Assembly (NCBI GenBank): GCA_021774695.1
Contig: JAJFIU010000025.1
Coordinates: 1 to 60,369 of the forward strand
Direction: 5' to 3'
From: Alphaproteobacteria bacterium
Lineage (GTDB): Bacteria > Pseudomonadota > Alphaproteobacteria > Sphingomonadales > Kordiimonadaceae
Length of the DNA stretch: 60,369 nucleotides
A program made the translations under genes and the position numbers. Every line of letters begins with the position of its first letter. The first letter of the stretch is position 1. The notes below the pieces were generated by a model, which was not told where the DNA came from, made no database searches, and worked only from the letters and a program-made list of their open reading frames with translations. This document shows positions 1-8,289 of the stretch, piece after piece.

Positions 1-1526
1 AATTTTTTGAGCAATTTTTCCTGAGCATCCAGTTTCGCCTGCCCTCGTTGCTGGCCACGGGATTCGCTGGACTGGCTGAATGTTGCCGGCATCCGGACTA
101 TCGTACATTCATCTGCGAAGGCGAGTGTCGCCAGCAACAAGCCAACCTGATCGGTGAAGAAAAACCGCCCGCCAGTTTTGCGGCACACATCAAAGCGGGA
201 GTGCAGATACCCGGAAAGCGCCGCAGCAAACTTTCGGTTGGCGGCACTCTCCGCAATGGCAAAAGCGCCTGCCCCGATGTTGGACCAAAAGGCAAAATGC
301 CCTCGTCGGTCATGCTCGGGTACAAGGGAGGAAATCATGATGCTGTCAGCCCGGTCTTGCCAAACGCTTGCCATGCTGGTTTCAACTACACCGTCGATAT
401 CGTGAATAATAACGCGGTCATAGAGCGCCAGATACTGCGGCAAATACATGTAGCGTGCGCCGGCGCAGTAACCTTTGAACATGTCCGGGGACAGACCGGA
501 GAGAGACTGGGGGTCATGGGTAATGTTGACATGCACACCAAACCGCTCCTCAAGGTCAGCTATGCCGGGTATCTCGGGCTCAAAGCCAACAGCATGCAAA
601 TGCACCAATCCGCCAGGGTTTAAAAGGCTGAAACTCTCGAGAAAACCTTCGAAATAATTGGTAAAATAGCCAAAATCGGTTGAAAGAAGCGTGCACTCTC
701 GGTGACCGGCGTGGCGCTGATTCCAGTAATGGTCAGCAATTTTACGCGGCGCAGGCCGGGCAAATGCTTTCATCTGGTCGAGCGCTATGACATTAAATGC
801 GGCGCGGAAAAACTGCGTTGAATATCCGGTGTTTGATGCAGCGCCTGCGTGCAACGCAACTGCCTGCTCAAGGTCGCCGCTGACACAAGCAAGAATGCCC
901 TGATAGTGAGCCTGCTTCGGATGGTTTACTCCCAGCGCGTTTTCGGTGACTGCAAGGCCCGCTGCCAGACTGGATACATCTTCTTCGGTAACTGAGTTTC
1001 TGAATATCTTTGCTTTAATCAACTGGTATTTCGCCTGTATCAGCATGTCGGCTGCCAAACAGCGAATATCGGTGCCGCCAGCCCCTCTCTGCAAAATGGA
1101 TTCGCTGGCCTTGGCCAAATTGCCCCAATCCTGGACCGCATGCAGCAGCAACATCAGGTCAAAACAAACGTCAGAACTATTGTCCGCGCCGTCCAATATT
1201 TGATCAACATCCAATCCGCGAATAGCCAGTTGGTCATCAGCATTTAACTGACTAATCCGGTACCGCAGGCTCAGGATTGAAAGCTGGTCGTCAGCGTTAA
1301 ATTCAGTCAGGATTATCTGGTTCAACCGCTCAATAGCCGGTTTTCGCCGTGGTATTTTAAAGGCCTTTTTCCAGGCAAATCCGGTGGGCCGAAAATACGT
1401 ATTTGCCACATAGCGGCGGTCTAAACGCCGTGCCCGATGAGCAAGGAGAACAAAATCATATGCGTTGATTGCCCGGTCCATCGAACGGCCAAAAAAATAC
1501 AGTGCCAATTTTTGTCGCAGATGCAT
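1..1526 (-). CDS. Partial glycosyltransferase-like protein (C-terminus beyond left edge)
   Basis: The frame is open from an ATG at 1526 to the left edge, about 508 codons, and the C-terminal end lies outside the window. A TGAGGA sequence lies about 11 bases before the ATG and supports this start. The first ~230 residues look helical and I do not recognise a family; a TPR-like scaffold is possible. The later part reads like a GT-A nucleotide-sugar transferase: around residues 345-380 it has YMYLPQYLALYDRVIIHDID followed by GVV, where HDID is a good DxD metal/nucleotide-binding candidate. It points away from the sulfotransferase gene at 1682 and shares an upstream region of about 155 bases with it. 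Given the surface-glycan genes elsewhere in the window, a role in glycan assembly is plausible. The substrate is unknown. Confidence 0.7.
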   Translation of the reverse strand, partial: MHLRQKLALYFFGRSMDRAINAYDFVLLAHRARRLDRRYVANTYFRPTGFAWKKAFKIPRRKPAIERLNQIILTEFNADDQLSILSLRYRISQLNADDQLAIRGLDVDQILDGADNSSDVCFDLMLLLHAVQDWGNLAKASESILQRGAGGTDIRCLAADMLIQAKYQLIKAKIFRNSVTEEDVSSLAAGLAVTENALGVNHPKQAHYQGILACVSGDLEQAVALHAGAASNTGYSTQFFRAAFNVIALDQMKAFARPAPRKIADHYWNQRHAGHRECTLLSTDFGYFTNYFEGFLESFSLLNPGGLVHLHAVGFEPEIPGIADLEERFGVHVNITHDPQSLSGLSPDMFKGYCAGARYMYLPQYLALYDRVIIHDIDGVVETSMASVWQDRADSIMISSLVPEHDRRGHFAFWSNIGAGAFAIAESAANRKFAAALSGYLHSRFDVCRKTGGRFFFTDQVGLLLATLAFADECTIVRMPATFSQSSESRGQQRGQAKLDAQEKLLKK

Positions 1527-1567
1527 GTAAGGCGCTATTCCTCAGGAGGCTTAAGCAGGGGTAGGCT

Positions 1568-1596
1568 AAAACAGACGCTATAGCTAAGGCTATAAT
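1568..1596 (+). promoter_or_regulatory. Possible promoter with a small inverted repeat
   Basis: A perfect -10 hexamer TATAAT lies at 1591-1596. With a 17-base spacer the -35 would be AAAACA, a poor match. The -10 overlaps an inverted repeat, TATAGC-taag-GCTATA (1579-1594). It sits between two divergent genes and would drive the sulfotransferase gene. This rests on motif matching only. Confidence 0.3.
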
Positions 1597-1681
1597 CGGT
1601 TCTTTGCCCGGCAGCAACCGTCATGCTAAGTCGGTTTAAACGTAAGTGCGGACAACTAGCGAGAGTAAATTCCCCTTGAAA

Positions 1682-2560
1682 ATGCTGTTTTTACATATAG
1701 GAATGCATAAAACCGGCACAACGACGCTGCAAAATACGCTCAGCGCGCATCGCTCGCTATTGGCTGAACACGGCATCAACTATCTGGACTTGGGTGCCAA
1801 CCACTCGCGGCCGCTTTACTCAATGTTTGCCGAGCACCCTGAAACTTACCATGCCAATCGTCGTGCCGGGTTAAGTGATGCCAGTGAGGCCGCTGCCTAT
1901 AACGCAAACAACAAAGCCCGTGTTGAGCGATTGCTGACTGCTAACAACGCGCTCGTTACCATCATTTCCGGTGAAGATCTGAGCTTGCTCAAGAAAGACG
2001 CTGTGCCGCGGCTCAAGGCATTTTTGGCCCGCTATTTCGACACCCTTCAGGTGATCGGCTATGTGCGCCCCGCCCGCGCCTTTATCAACAGCCTGTGTGT
2101 TCAGGCAGTCAAAGGCGGCGCAACTCTTGAGCATTTGGTGCAAAAGCCGCCGTCACCGGATTATCAGTGGCGCTTCAACAAATACCGTCAAACCTTCGGC
2201 AAAGATAGTGTTCGACTTAGGCTGTTTGAGCGCAGCCAATTGGCGCAAAATTGCATTGTTGCTGATTTTATCCAGATGGCAGGTTTACCCAGCGAATTAT
2301 ACGCGTCGCTCGATGTACAGAATGAAAATACTAGCTTGTCCCAAGCTGCTGTTGAATTTTTAAGCGAAGCTAACGCTGCGTCCCCGGTGTTTGTGGACGG
2401 CAATCTCAACCCGGCACGGCCACAAGGCTTGCTCGAGAAAGCGTCCAAAATGGCCGGGCCTGCTTTTGCATTGCCGAACGCCGTCATCGAGCAAATACTA
2501 GAAGACAAAGCCTTCGATATCAGTTGGATGGAAAAAATATTGGGCGCGCAGCTGGTTTAA
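1682..2560 (+). CDS. Sulfotransferase family protein (P-loop)
   Basis: A 292-residue P-loop protein starting MLFLHIGMHKTGTTTLQ. HKTGTT is the 5'-phosphosulfate-binding loop of PAPS-dependent sulfotransferases, and the hydrophobic strand before it is typical for the N-terminus of the family. Around residues 125-140, IGYVRPARAFINS fits the strand and Arg/Ser pair that contacts the 3'-phosphate of PAPS. The frame also extends upstream to a GTG at 1646, but that start has no clear ribosome binding site and family members usually begin just before the P-loop strand, so I chose the ATG at 1682. The likely role is sulfation of a glycan or small molecule in the cytoplasm. It is one of five sulfotransferase-like genes in the window; the acceptor cannot be told. 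Confidence 0.8.
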   Translation: MLFLHIGMHKTGTTTLQNTLSAHRSLLAEHGINYLDLGANHSRPLYSMFAEHPETYHANRRAGLSDASEAAAYNANNKARVERLLTANNALVTIISGEDLSLLKKDAVPRLKAFLARYFDTLQVIGYVRPARAFINSLCVQAVKGGATLEHLVQKPPSPDYQWRFNKYRQTFGKDSVRLRLFERSQLAQNCIVADFIQMAGLPSELYASLDVQNENTSLSQAAVEFLSEANAASPVFVDGNLNPARPQGLLEKASKMAGPAFALPNAVIEQILEDKAFDISWMEKILGAQLV

Positions 2561-2660
2561 CTGATTTCCAGGTGTTGACATTTCCTCCAACCGCTTACGC
2601 CTTTACAAGGCTGCCTGCGCCTGCTCAGATAGGCGCCAGGATGAAACCGGGGAAGATACC

Positions 2661-4190
2661 ATGGCCAATAAACTTGTTTCGCTGCTGTCTGCTGTCGCGC
2701 TTTTGGCGAGCACTGCGCTGCCTTCAACAACGGCTGACGATGATATTGATAACCCGGATATCGACGACCCGGCGCGTTTCGTGCGCGAGAAGTCCGGCCG
2801 GTTCGGCGGCGAGTCAATCGACTATACTACACTTGCTGGTGACACCTTTATACGCGGCAAAGACGGCGAACCCATCGCCACTTTTTTCTCAATGGCCTAC
2901 ATCAAGGATGATGTGGATGACCCTTCAACCCGGCCAGTGACCTTTGTGTTCAACGGTGGTCCGGGTTCTGCGTCCATGTGGCTGCATATGGGGGTGTTTG
3001 GGCCCAAGCGCATTGATGTATCGTCTGACCCCGAGGATGACGGCGCTCCGCCCTACCGCACGGTGGATAACCCGAGCACCATACTGGATGTCACTGATCT
3101 GGTTTTTATTGACCCGGTTGGCACCGGTTTTAGCCGCGCCCTGAAAAAACAAGACCCCCGCAAACATTGGGGCGTTAAAGAAGACGCCAAATCTGTCTCA
3201 GCCTTTGTTCGCCAGTGGATTGACGACAATGATCGCTGGAACAGCCCCAAATTTATCGCCGGTGAAAGCTACGGCACCGTGCGCGCAGCCATGATGGCAG
3301 ACCGGCTAACCAACACCCATAACATCGGCCTGAACGGTGTTATCCTGATTTCAGCCGTGCTTGACTACCAAAACAGCCGTATTCAGGACGGCAGCATCAT
3401 GAGCTATGTTTCGTTTCTGCCCACCTATGCCGCCACCGCCTGGTACCATAACAAGCTGCCGAACAAGCCCGCAAACCTGCACACATTCTTGCAGGAAGTG
3501 CGCGATTTTGCCCGCACCGATTATGCCGCCGCGCTTATTGAAGGGGGCCGCATGACCCCGGAACGCGAAGCCGCAATGATCGACCGGTTGCACGGCTATA
3601 CCGGCTTGAAAAAACCTTACTTGAAAGCAAGCAACATGCGCATTCATGTGTTCCGGTTTTTCAAGGAGCTTATGCGCGATGAAGGCAAAGTGGTGGGCCG
3701 CTTAGACAGCCGCTATTTGGGAGAAGAACCCGACGCCGCCGGTGAGTTTTTCCTCGGCGACCCGTTTGCCTATGCATCAGGCAACGCCTTTACGGTGGCG
3801 ATCAACCAGCATTTGAAAAACTTTATGGGCGTAAAGCTTGAAAACCGCATCTACAACACATCAGCCAGCGGCGAAAACCGCTGGCGCTGGAACTGGAATA
3901 TCTGGGGTAAGCGGGTGCCCAACGGCGGCCGCATCGTCAATGTAATACCTAACCTTGGCAAAGCCATGCGCCGCAACAAGGACATGCATGTGCTGGTAAC
4001 CAGCGGTTATTATGATTTTGCCACGCCGTTTTTCGGCGCAGAAAACGCCCTTGCCGAGGCCGACATTGTGCAAGACCGGGTGCATTACACCTACTATGAA
4101 GCTGGCCACATGATGTATGTGCACGAACCCTCACGGGTCCAGTTTTTGGATGATATCCGCGCCTTTATTAAGCAATATGACAAGCAGTAA
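2661..4190 (+). CDS. Exported serine carboxypeptidase, peptidase family S10
   Basis: A 509-residue S10 peptidase, which removes C-terminal residues from peptides. Residues 1-25 form a signal peptide, so the protein should act in the periplasm or outside the cell. FNGGPGS at 97-103 is the family oxyanion/substrate motif, GESYGT at 201-206 carries the nucleophile Ser203, and the likely triad partners are Asp452 (GYYDFATPF) and His483 (YEAGHMMY). All key residues are present. The ATG follows GGGGAAG at a good distance. An exact TTGACA occurs at 2575-2580 but no good -10 follows it. The gene is convergent with the histidine kinase gene, with only 12 bases between the stops. The physiological substrate is unknown. 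Confidence 0.93.
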   Translation: MANKLVSLLSAVALLASTALPSTTADDDIDNPDIDDPARFVREKSGRFGGESIDYTTLAGDTFIRGKDGEPIATFFSMAYIKDDVDDPSTRPVTFVFNGGPGSASMWLHMGVFGPKRIDVSSDPEDDGAPPYRTVDNPSTILDVTDLVFIDPVGTGFSRALKKQDPRKHWGVKEDAKSVSAFVRQWIDDNDRWNSPKFIAGESYGTVRAAMMADRLTNTHNIGLNGVILISAVLDYQNSRIQDGSIMSYVSFLPTYAATAWYHNKLPNKPANLHTFLQEVRDFARTDYAAALIEGGRMTPEREAAMIDRLHGYTGLKKPYLKASNMRIHVFRFFKELMRDEGKVVGRLDSRYLGEEPDAAGEFFLGDPFAYASGNAFTVAINQHLKNFMGVKLENRIYNTSASGENRWRWNWNIWGKRVPNGGRIVNVIPNLGKAMRRNKDMHVLVTSGYYDFATPFFGAENALAEADIVQDRVHYTYYEAGHMMYVHEPSRVQFLDDIRAFIKQYDKQ

Positions 4191-4202
4191 CTGGGACAAG
4201 TA

Positions 4203-5351
4203 TCAGGCGCTGTAGGCGGGGGTTATGGTAGCGACCGGCTCGTATCGTTGGTCAACAGCAACCAATTTTATCGGCGGCAACTTGACTGTTATGCAGGTGC
4301 CAAAATTCAGTTTGGAATCGATCAACAGCTGACCGTCATGCAGCTCGATAAACTTATTGACCAGCGCCAGTTGCAGCGCCACACCTTCATGGCTGCGGGC
4401 AACCAGACTTTCCGATTCCCCGAACGGCGAGGTCGCCAGCGCGATATCGGCCTCTGTCAAGCCTGAGCCGGTGTCTCTGATAATCATCACTGGCCTACCA
4501 TCACTTTGCTGCAACATCGTCAGCGATACTTTGCCAAATTCCGGCGTGAATTTTATCCCGTTGGACAATAGATTCAAGATCACTTGCATCAACATACGCC
4601 GGTCTGCGACCACGGTCATGTCAGCGGCGAAAGTGGCCTCGAGGTCAACCTTTTTACCTTCTGCTACAGCACGCAACATTGTAACACACTCACCCGCAAG
4701 CGCGCGCAGGTCCACCTGTTCGCATTTTAGGCGCATGTGGCCTGATCTTACTTTAGTGAAATCAAGAATATCGCTGATGTTATCGTGCAGTTGCTTGCTG
4801 CAACTATTGATCACGTCCAGATAGTCTTTATAGCGTTCCGCACCCAGTTTTCCGAAGGTCTCCGAGTGCATCATTTCACTGAAACCCATAATGGCATTAA
4901 GCGGCGTACGCAGGTCATGGCTCATATTAGCCATAAAGTCACTTTTTGCCTTATTGGCGCTTTCTGCTTGCTGCGCTGCTCGCTCCAGTTTTTCGTTCAT
5001 TTGGACCAACTCTGCTTCTGCGGCCCTGCGTCGTTCAATTTCGTGTTTTAACCCGGTGAGTTCGCGCGCAGACACCACCAGGCCAAATCCCACCAGGCAG
5101 GTGCCGGGTACATAGCCAAACAGAATAAGCAATAAATGCGGTACCGAGGCCGCGCCAGCCAGCAAAACAGTAGCCGGTAGATGATGAAGGCTGTAATCCA
5201 CCGACCAACTGAAAGAAAGCAACAGACAACCAAATACAATCTGAATTTGACCGGCACCCATATGGCGGCCCGACTCGCTACGAAAAATCATCGCAGCGGG
5301 CATCACCGACACAAATAGAAAAAACAAAAGTTCCGGACTTAGATGTGGCAC
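4203..5351 (-). CDS. Membrane sensor histidine kinase with degenerate ATP lid
   Basis: A 382-residue kinase-like protein with a GTG start preceded by GGAG seven bases upstream. The N-terminal ~95 residues hold several hydrophobic segments and little obvious sensor domain; a coiled linker follows (100-135). The HisKA H-box is intact (MSHDLRTPLNAI, His145), as are the N-box (NLLSNGIKFT, about 260-269) and G1 box (IRDTGSGL, about 291-298). The G2 box is not: where related kinases have GTGLGL, this one has EGVALQLALV (322-331), so the glycine-rich ATP lid is lost. The end (GTCITVKLP) is normal. No response regulator is adjacent. It may be a weak kinase, a phosphatase-biased protein or a pseudokinase. 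The H-box and linker resemble alphaproteobacterial PleC/DivJ-type kinases. Confidence 0.88.
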   Translation of the reverse strand: MPHLSPELLFFLFVSVMPAAMIFRSESGRHMGAGQIQIVFGCLLLSFSWSVDYSLHHLPATVLLAGAASVPHLLLILFGYVPGTCLVGFGLVVSARELTGLKHEIERRRAAEAELVQMNEKLERAAQQAESANKAKSDFMANMSHDLRTPLNAIMGFSEMMHSETFGKLGAERYKDYLDVINSCSKQLHDNISDILDFTKVRSGHMRLKCEQVDLRALAGECVTMLRAVAEGKKVDLEATFAADMTVVADRRMLMQVILNLLSNGIKFTPEFGKVSLTMLQQSDGRPVMIIRDTGSGLTEADIALATSPFGESESLVARSHEGVALQLALVNKFIELHDGQLLIDSKLNFGTCITVKLPPIKLVAVDQRYEPVATITPAYSA

Positions 5352-5755
5352 CTAGCGTCTCCTACAACCATAGAAGACCAGCCCCCTGCATATGTGGGTG
5401 TCCCTTGTCCCTATGATAGCTCCACCGATCTTCTGCCTAACGTTTCTATTTTTTTGCAGGATCGATTTGTATATTTTTACACAACCTGTACTGAGCCTGA
5501 TTCGCCTTAATGTAGTAAAATCAATCTTGATCTAAATGTCAATTTTAATCGAGTTATCCAATTTTTGTAATAAAAACAGTTAGTAACTCAATTACACTGC
5601 ATCAAAATAGAACACCTATTAGTTGTATCTACAAGGCCACAATATTATACGCTTCGGTCAAAAGACAGCAAACTTACTTGGCCGATGCCATTGAAACCGC
5701 TATCACAACGGATGATATGCGCTGTTAAACTGAATGACTGACAGAAAGAACTGCG
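5352..5755. other. 404-base AT-rich intergenic region
   Basis: This separates the divergent kinase and PhyH genes and is clearly richer in A+T than its surroundings. It must hold the promoters of both genes, but I see no -35/-10 pair I would defend; TATTAT-like and TTGTAT-like hexamers occur near 5640-5660 without good spacing. A short in-frame stretch ending at the TAA near 5729 could be the tail of a lost gene, but it is too short to name. No RNA gene or hairpin terminator was seen. Confidence 0.4.
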
Positions 5756-6811
5756 GTGCCCCAAAATACCAAGTCACTCGTTTCTATTCCTCGGGCGCTC
5801 TATATGGCACCTGTCTGGATAATTGCGCTTGGCACATCGGCCAAATCTTTTGTCGGCAACCCTGTGATTGGATCCCGAGCATTAAACACGTTGGGCCTTC
5901 ACATTATGCGCGTTTTACTGGCCCGTGCGATTACCTGGTTTCGCTGGATATTATTAACACCGCTTGCTGATCAACAGGTGCGGCGCGCGCTGCACAAAGA
6001 CGGGTTTGTCGTTATTCCCGACTTTATCACTGAAGAAGAAATCAATACGATCCGCAGCGAGATAAAAGCACACACAGGCGAAACCCGCCAGATGTTGCAG
6101 GGCAACACAGCGACCCAACGTATTTTGCTGGACATGGCTGCGCTGGACGGTAAACCCCAGTTAACCGCGCTGTGTGGTAGCAAACGTTTTTTGCGCCCGT
6201 TAAAATATGCCTCTGCCAAGCTGTCGCCGCCGCTGCTGTACGTGCAACGCATCAGAAACGGCATTCGCGAAGCCGGCGCTGACCCGCAAAAAACCATGCA
6301 CGCCGACACCTTTCACCCCACCATGAAGGCTTGGCTGTTTCTGGAGGATGTAACCCCAGCGAAAGGCCCGTTCACCTATGTAAAGGGCTCGCATAAACTA
6401 ACCGCTGCACGGTTGGCCTGGGAGTATAGGCGGTCACGCACCGCCGCGGAAAAACCCGATGGATACTCGGAAAAAGGATCGTTTCGGGCATCCCCCGATG
6501 ATCTGAAAGCGATGGGTTTGCCCGAGCCTGAAGGCGCGTGCGCAAGAGCGGGCACGCTTGTTATTGCCAACACGAACGGCTTTCACGGGCGCGGTCAGGC
6601 GGAAGACAATCAATCCCGGCTTGAGGTATGGGCCTATGCGCGACCCAGCCCGTTTAACCCCTTGCCCGGTTTGCCGTTTGGGCTCGTGGGCAAACTCCAA
6701 TCCAAAGTTTTGAAAGCCTACTGGCGCAGAAAAGACAGTATCGCCACGGCCCGCAACAGCCGTGCGAGCTGGCACCTGATCGATGCCTCAGAGATGACTG
6801 ATATTGATTAA
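5756..6811 (+). CDS. Phytanoyl-CoA dioxygenase (PhyH) family protein
   Basis: A 351-residue protein of the PhyH family of non-haem Fe(II)/2-oxoglutarate oxygenases. The metal triad is visible: HAD at 182-184 (His182, Asp184) and a distal His277 in TNGFHGRG, with Arg288 a candidate 2-oxoglutarate anchor. LHKDGFVVIPDF at 79-90 is the usual start of the PhyH core. The first ~70 residues are hydrophobic and may tie the enzyme to the membrane. The frame starts at a GTG (5756) after a weak AGAAAGAA; an internal ATG at 5804 is an alternative. Family members hydroxylate lipids, amino acids or secondary metabolites, so the substrate is unknown. It stands alone, upstream of glmU. Confidence 0.85.
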   Translation: MPQNTKSLVSIPRALYMAPVWIIALGTSAKSFVGNPVIGSRALNTLGLHIMRVLLARAITWFRWILLTPLADQQVRRALHKDGFVVIPDFITEEEINTIRSEIKAHTGETRQMLQGNTATQRILLDMAALDGKPQLTALCGSKRFLRPLKYASAKLSPPLLYVQRIRNGIREAGADPQKTMHADTFHPTMKAWLFLEDVTPAKGPFTYVKGSHKLTAARLAWEYRRSRTAAEKPDGYSEKGSFRASPDDLKAMGLPEPEGACARAGTLVIANTNGFHGRGQAEDNQSRLEVWAYARPSPFNPLPGLPFGLVGKLQSKVLKAYWRRKDSIATARNSRASWHLIDASEMTDID

Positions 6812-6918
6812 TTGCAGCTGCTATTTGCTAAGCCATTATGCCAGCACAATTTAGTTTGAAAATCTTTTGAAACCGTTATGCTGTGCGCAAACCAAAGCAA
6901 CTGATGAGAGACAACCCT

Positions 6919-8286
6919 ATGGCACACCCGGAACTTGCCGCCGTTATATTAGCCGCTGGCCAGGGCACGCGCATGAAATCGGCGCTGCATAAGGTGTTAC
7001 ACCCGGTTGGCGGCAAAGCACTGGTAAGCCATTTGCTTGATACGGTTGCTACGCTAAAGCCAGCTAAAACTGTGTTGGTTGTGGGCGACAATGCCGAACA
7101 GCTCACCAGCGCCATCCAAGGCGTTGACTTTGCGGTGCAAGACAAACAGCTTGGCACCGGTCACGCGGTCCAGTGCGCCATGCCAGCACTTGATGGCTTT
7201 GACGGTGACATACTGGTTTTATACGGCGATGTGCCGTTTGTGGCGGCCGATGTCATGCAATCGATGCTCGACACTATGCGCGCCGCCGCTAACTGTGGTC
7301 TGGTCGTCCTCGGGTTTCGTGCAAATGACCCGGCAGCCTATGGCCGGTTGATAGTGGGCGCTGATGGTTCGTTGGAGCGTATCGTCGAATATAAAGATGC
7401 CAGTGCCGCCGAGCGAGCGGTCAATTTCTGCAATTCCGGCATAATGCTGATATCGGGCGGTCACGCTGCCACTTGGCTCAAGGCGCTATCATGCGACAAT
7501 GCAGCAGGCGAATACTACTTGACTGACTTGGTGGCGATTGCCCGCGCTGCGGGCGCTAAAGTAGCCCATGTTGAAACCGAAGAACCTGATCTTATCGGCG
7601 TTAACAGCCGCAGCGAACTGGCAGCCGCCGAAGCAGCGTTTCAAACCCGCGCCCGCGAGAACGCCATGGCTGGCGGCGTTACGCTGGTAGCCCCCGAAAC
7701 CGTATTTTTCAGCCATGATACCGAACTGGCATCCGATGTAACCATAGAGCCCAACGTGGTATTCGGCCCGGGTGTGAAAGTAGAAACCGGCGTGACCATC
7801 AAGGCTTTCTCGCACTTGGAAGGCGCAATCGTGCGCCGCGGTGCCAGCATTGGACCCTTTGCAAGGTTGCGCCCTGCCGCTGATATCGGCGAAGGCGCGA
7901 AAATCGGCAATTTTGTTGAAATTAAAAAGTCCCGGTTGGCGGCAGGCGTTAAAGTCAGCCACCTGTCTTATATCGGCGACACCACTATCGGCAAAGATGC
8001 TAACATCGGCGCAGGCACCATCACCTGCAACTATGACGGCTTCCTGAAATACAACACCCACATCGGTGCTGGCGCCTTCATCGGGTCAAACTCGTCGCTG
8101 GTTGCACCGGTCAATATCGGGGACGGTGCGATCGTAGGTGCAGGCAGCGTTATGACCAAAGATGTGGCCGACGATGCACTGGGTGTTTCGCGTGCTAAAC
8201 AGCATGACATCAAAGGCTATGCCGCTAAGTTTCGCGCCAAAAAGCAGGCCGAAAAGAACGCCTCCAAATCAAAGAAAGAGGGCTAG
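6919..8286 (+). CDS. glmU: Bifunctional GlmU: GlcNAc-1-P uridyltransferase / GlcN-1-P acetyltransferase
   Basis: A 455-residue cytoplasmic enzyme making UDP-GlcNAc from GlcN-1-phosphate in two steps. The N-terminal pyrophosphorylase has LAAGQGTRMKS at 11-21 with the expected downstream GTGHAV and LYGDVP motifs. The C-terminal half is a left-handed beta-helix of hexapeptide repeats with GAGTITCNYDG, the usual acetyltransferase signature. Length is normal for the family. The frame also reaches upstream to a GTG at 6883 and an ATG at 6904, but the ATG at 6919 has GAGAG eight bases upstream and matches the family start. It sits three bases before glmS, so the two form an operon feeding peptidoglycan, LPS and surface-glycan synthesis. 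Confidence 0.97.
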   Translation: MAHPELAAVILAAGQGTRMKSALHKVLHPVGGKALVSHLLDTVATLKPAKTVLVVGDNAEQLTSAIQGVDFAVQDKQLGTGHAVQCAMPALDGFDGDILVLYGDVPFVAADVMQSMLDTMRAAANCGLVVLGFRANDPAAYGRLIVGADGSLERIVEYKDASAAERAVNFCNSGIMLISGGHAATWLKALSCDNAAGEYYLTDLVAIARAAGAKVAHVETEEPDLIGVNSRSELAAAEAAFQTRARENAMAGGVTLVAPETVFFSHDTELASDVTIEPNVVFGPGVKVETGVTIKAFSHLEGAIVRRGASIGPFARLRPAADIGEGAKIGNFVEIKKSRLAAGVKVSHLSYIGDTTIGKDANIGAGTITCNYDGFLKYNTHIGAGAFIGSNSSLVAPVNIGDGAIVGAGSVMTKDVADDALGVSRAKQHDIKGYAAKFRAKKQAEKNASKSKKEG

Positions 8287-8289
8287 CCC

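Noticed and set aside
2575-2607. TTGACA before the S10 peptidase gene as a promoter
   Set aside because: The nearest -10-like TTTACA is 21 bases away, outside the normal spacer range.
6883-6918. Upstream GTG/ATG starts for glmU
   Set aside because: The extra residues are not found in GlmU and the ATG at 6919 has the better ribosome binding site.
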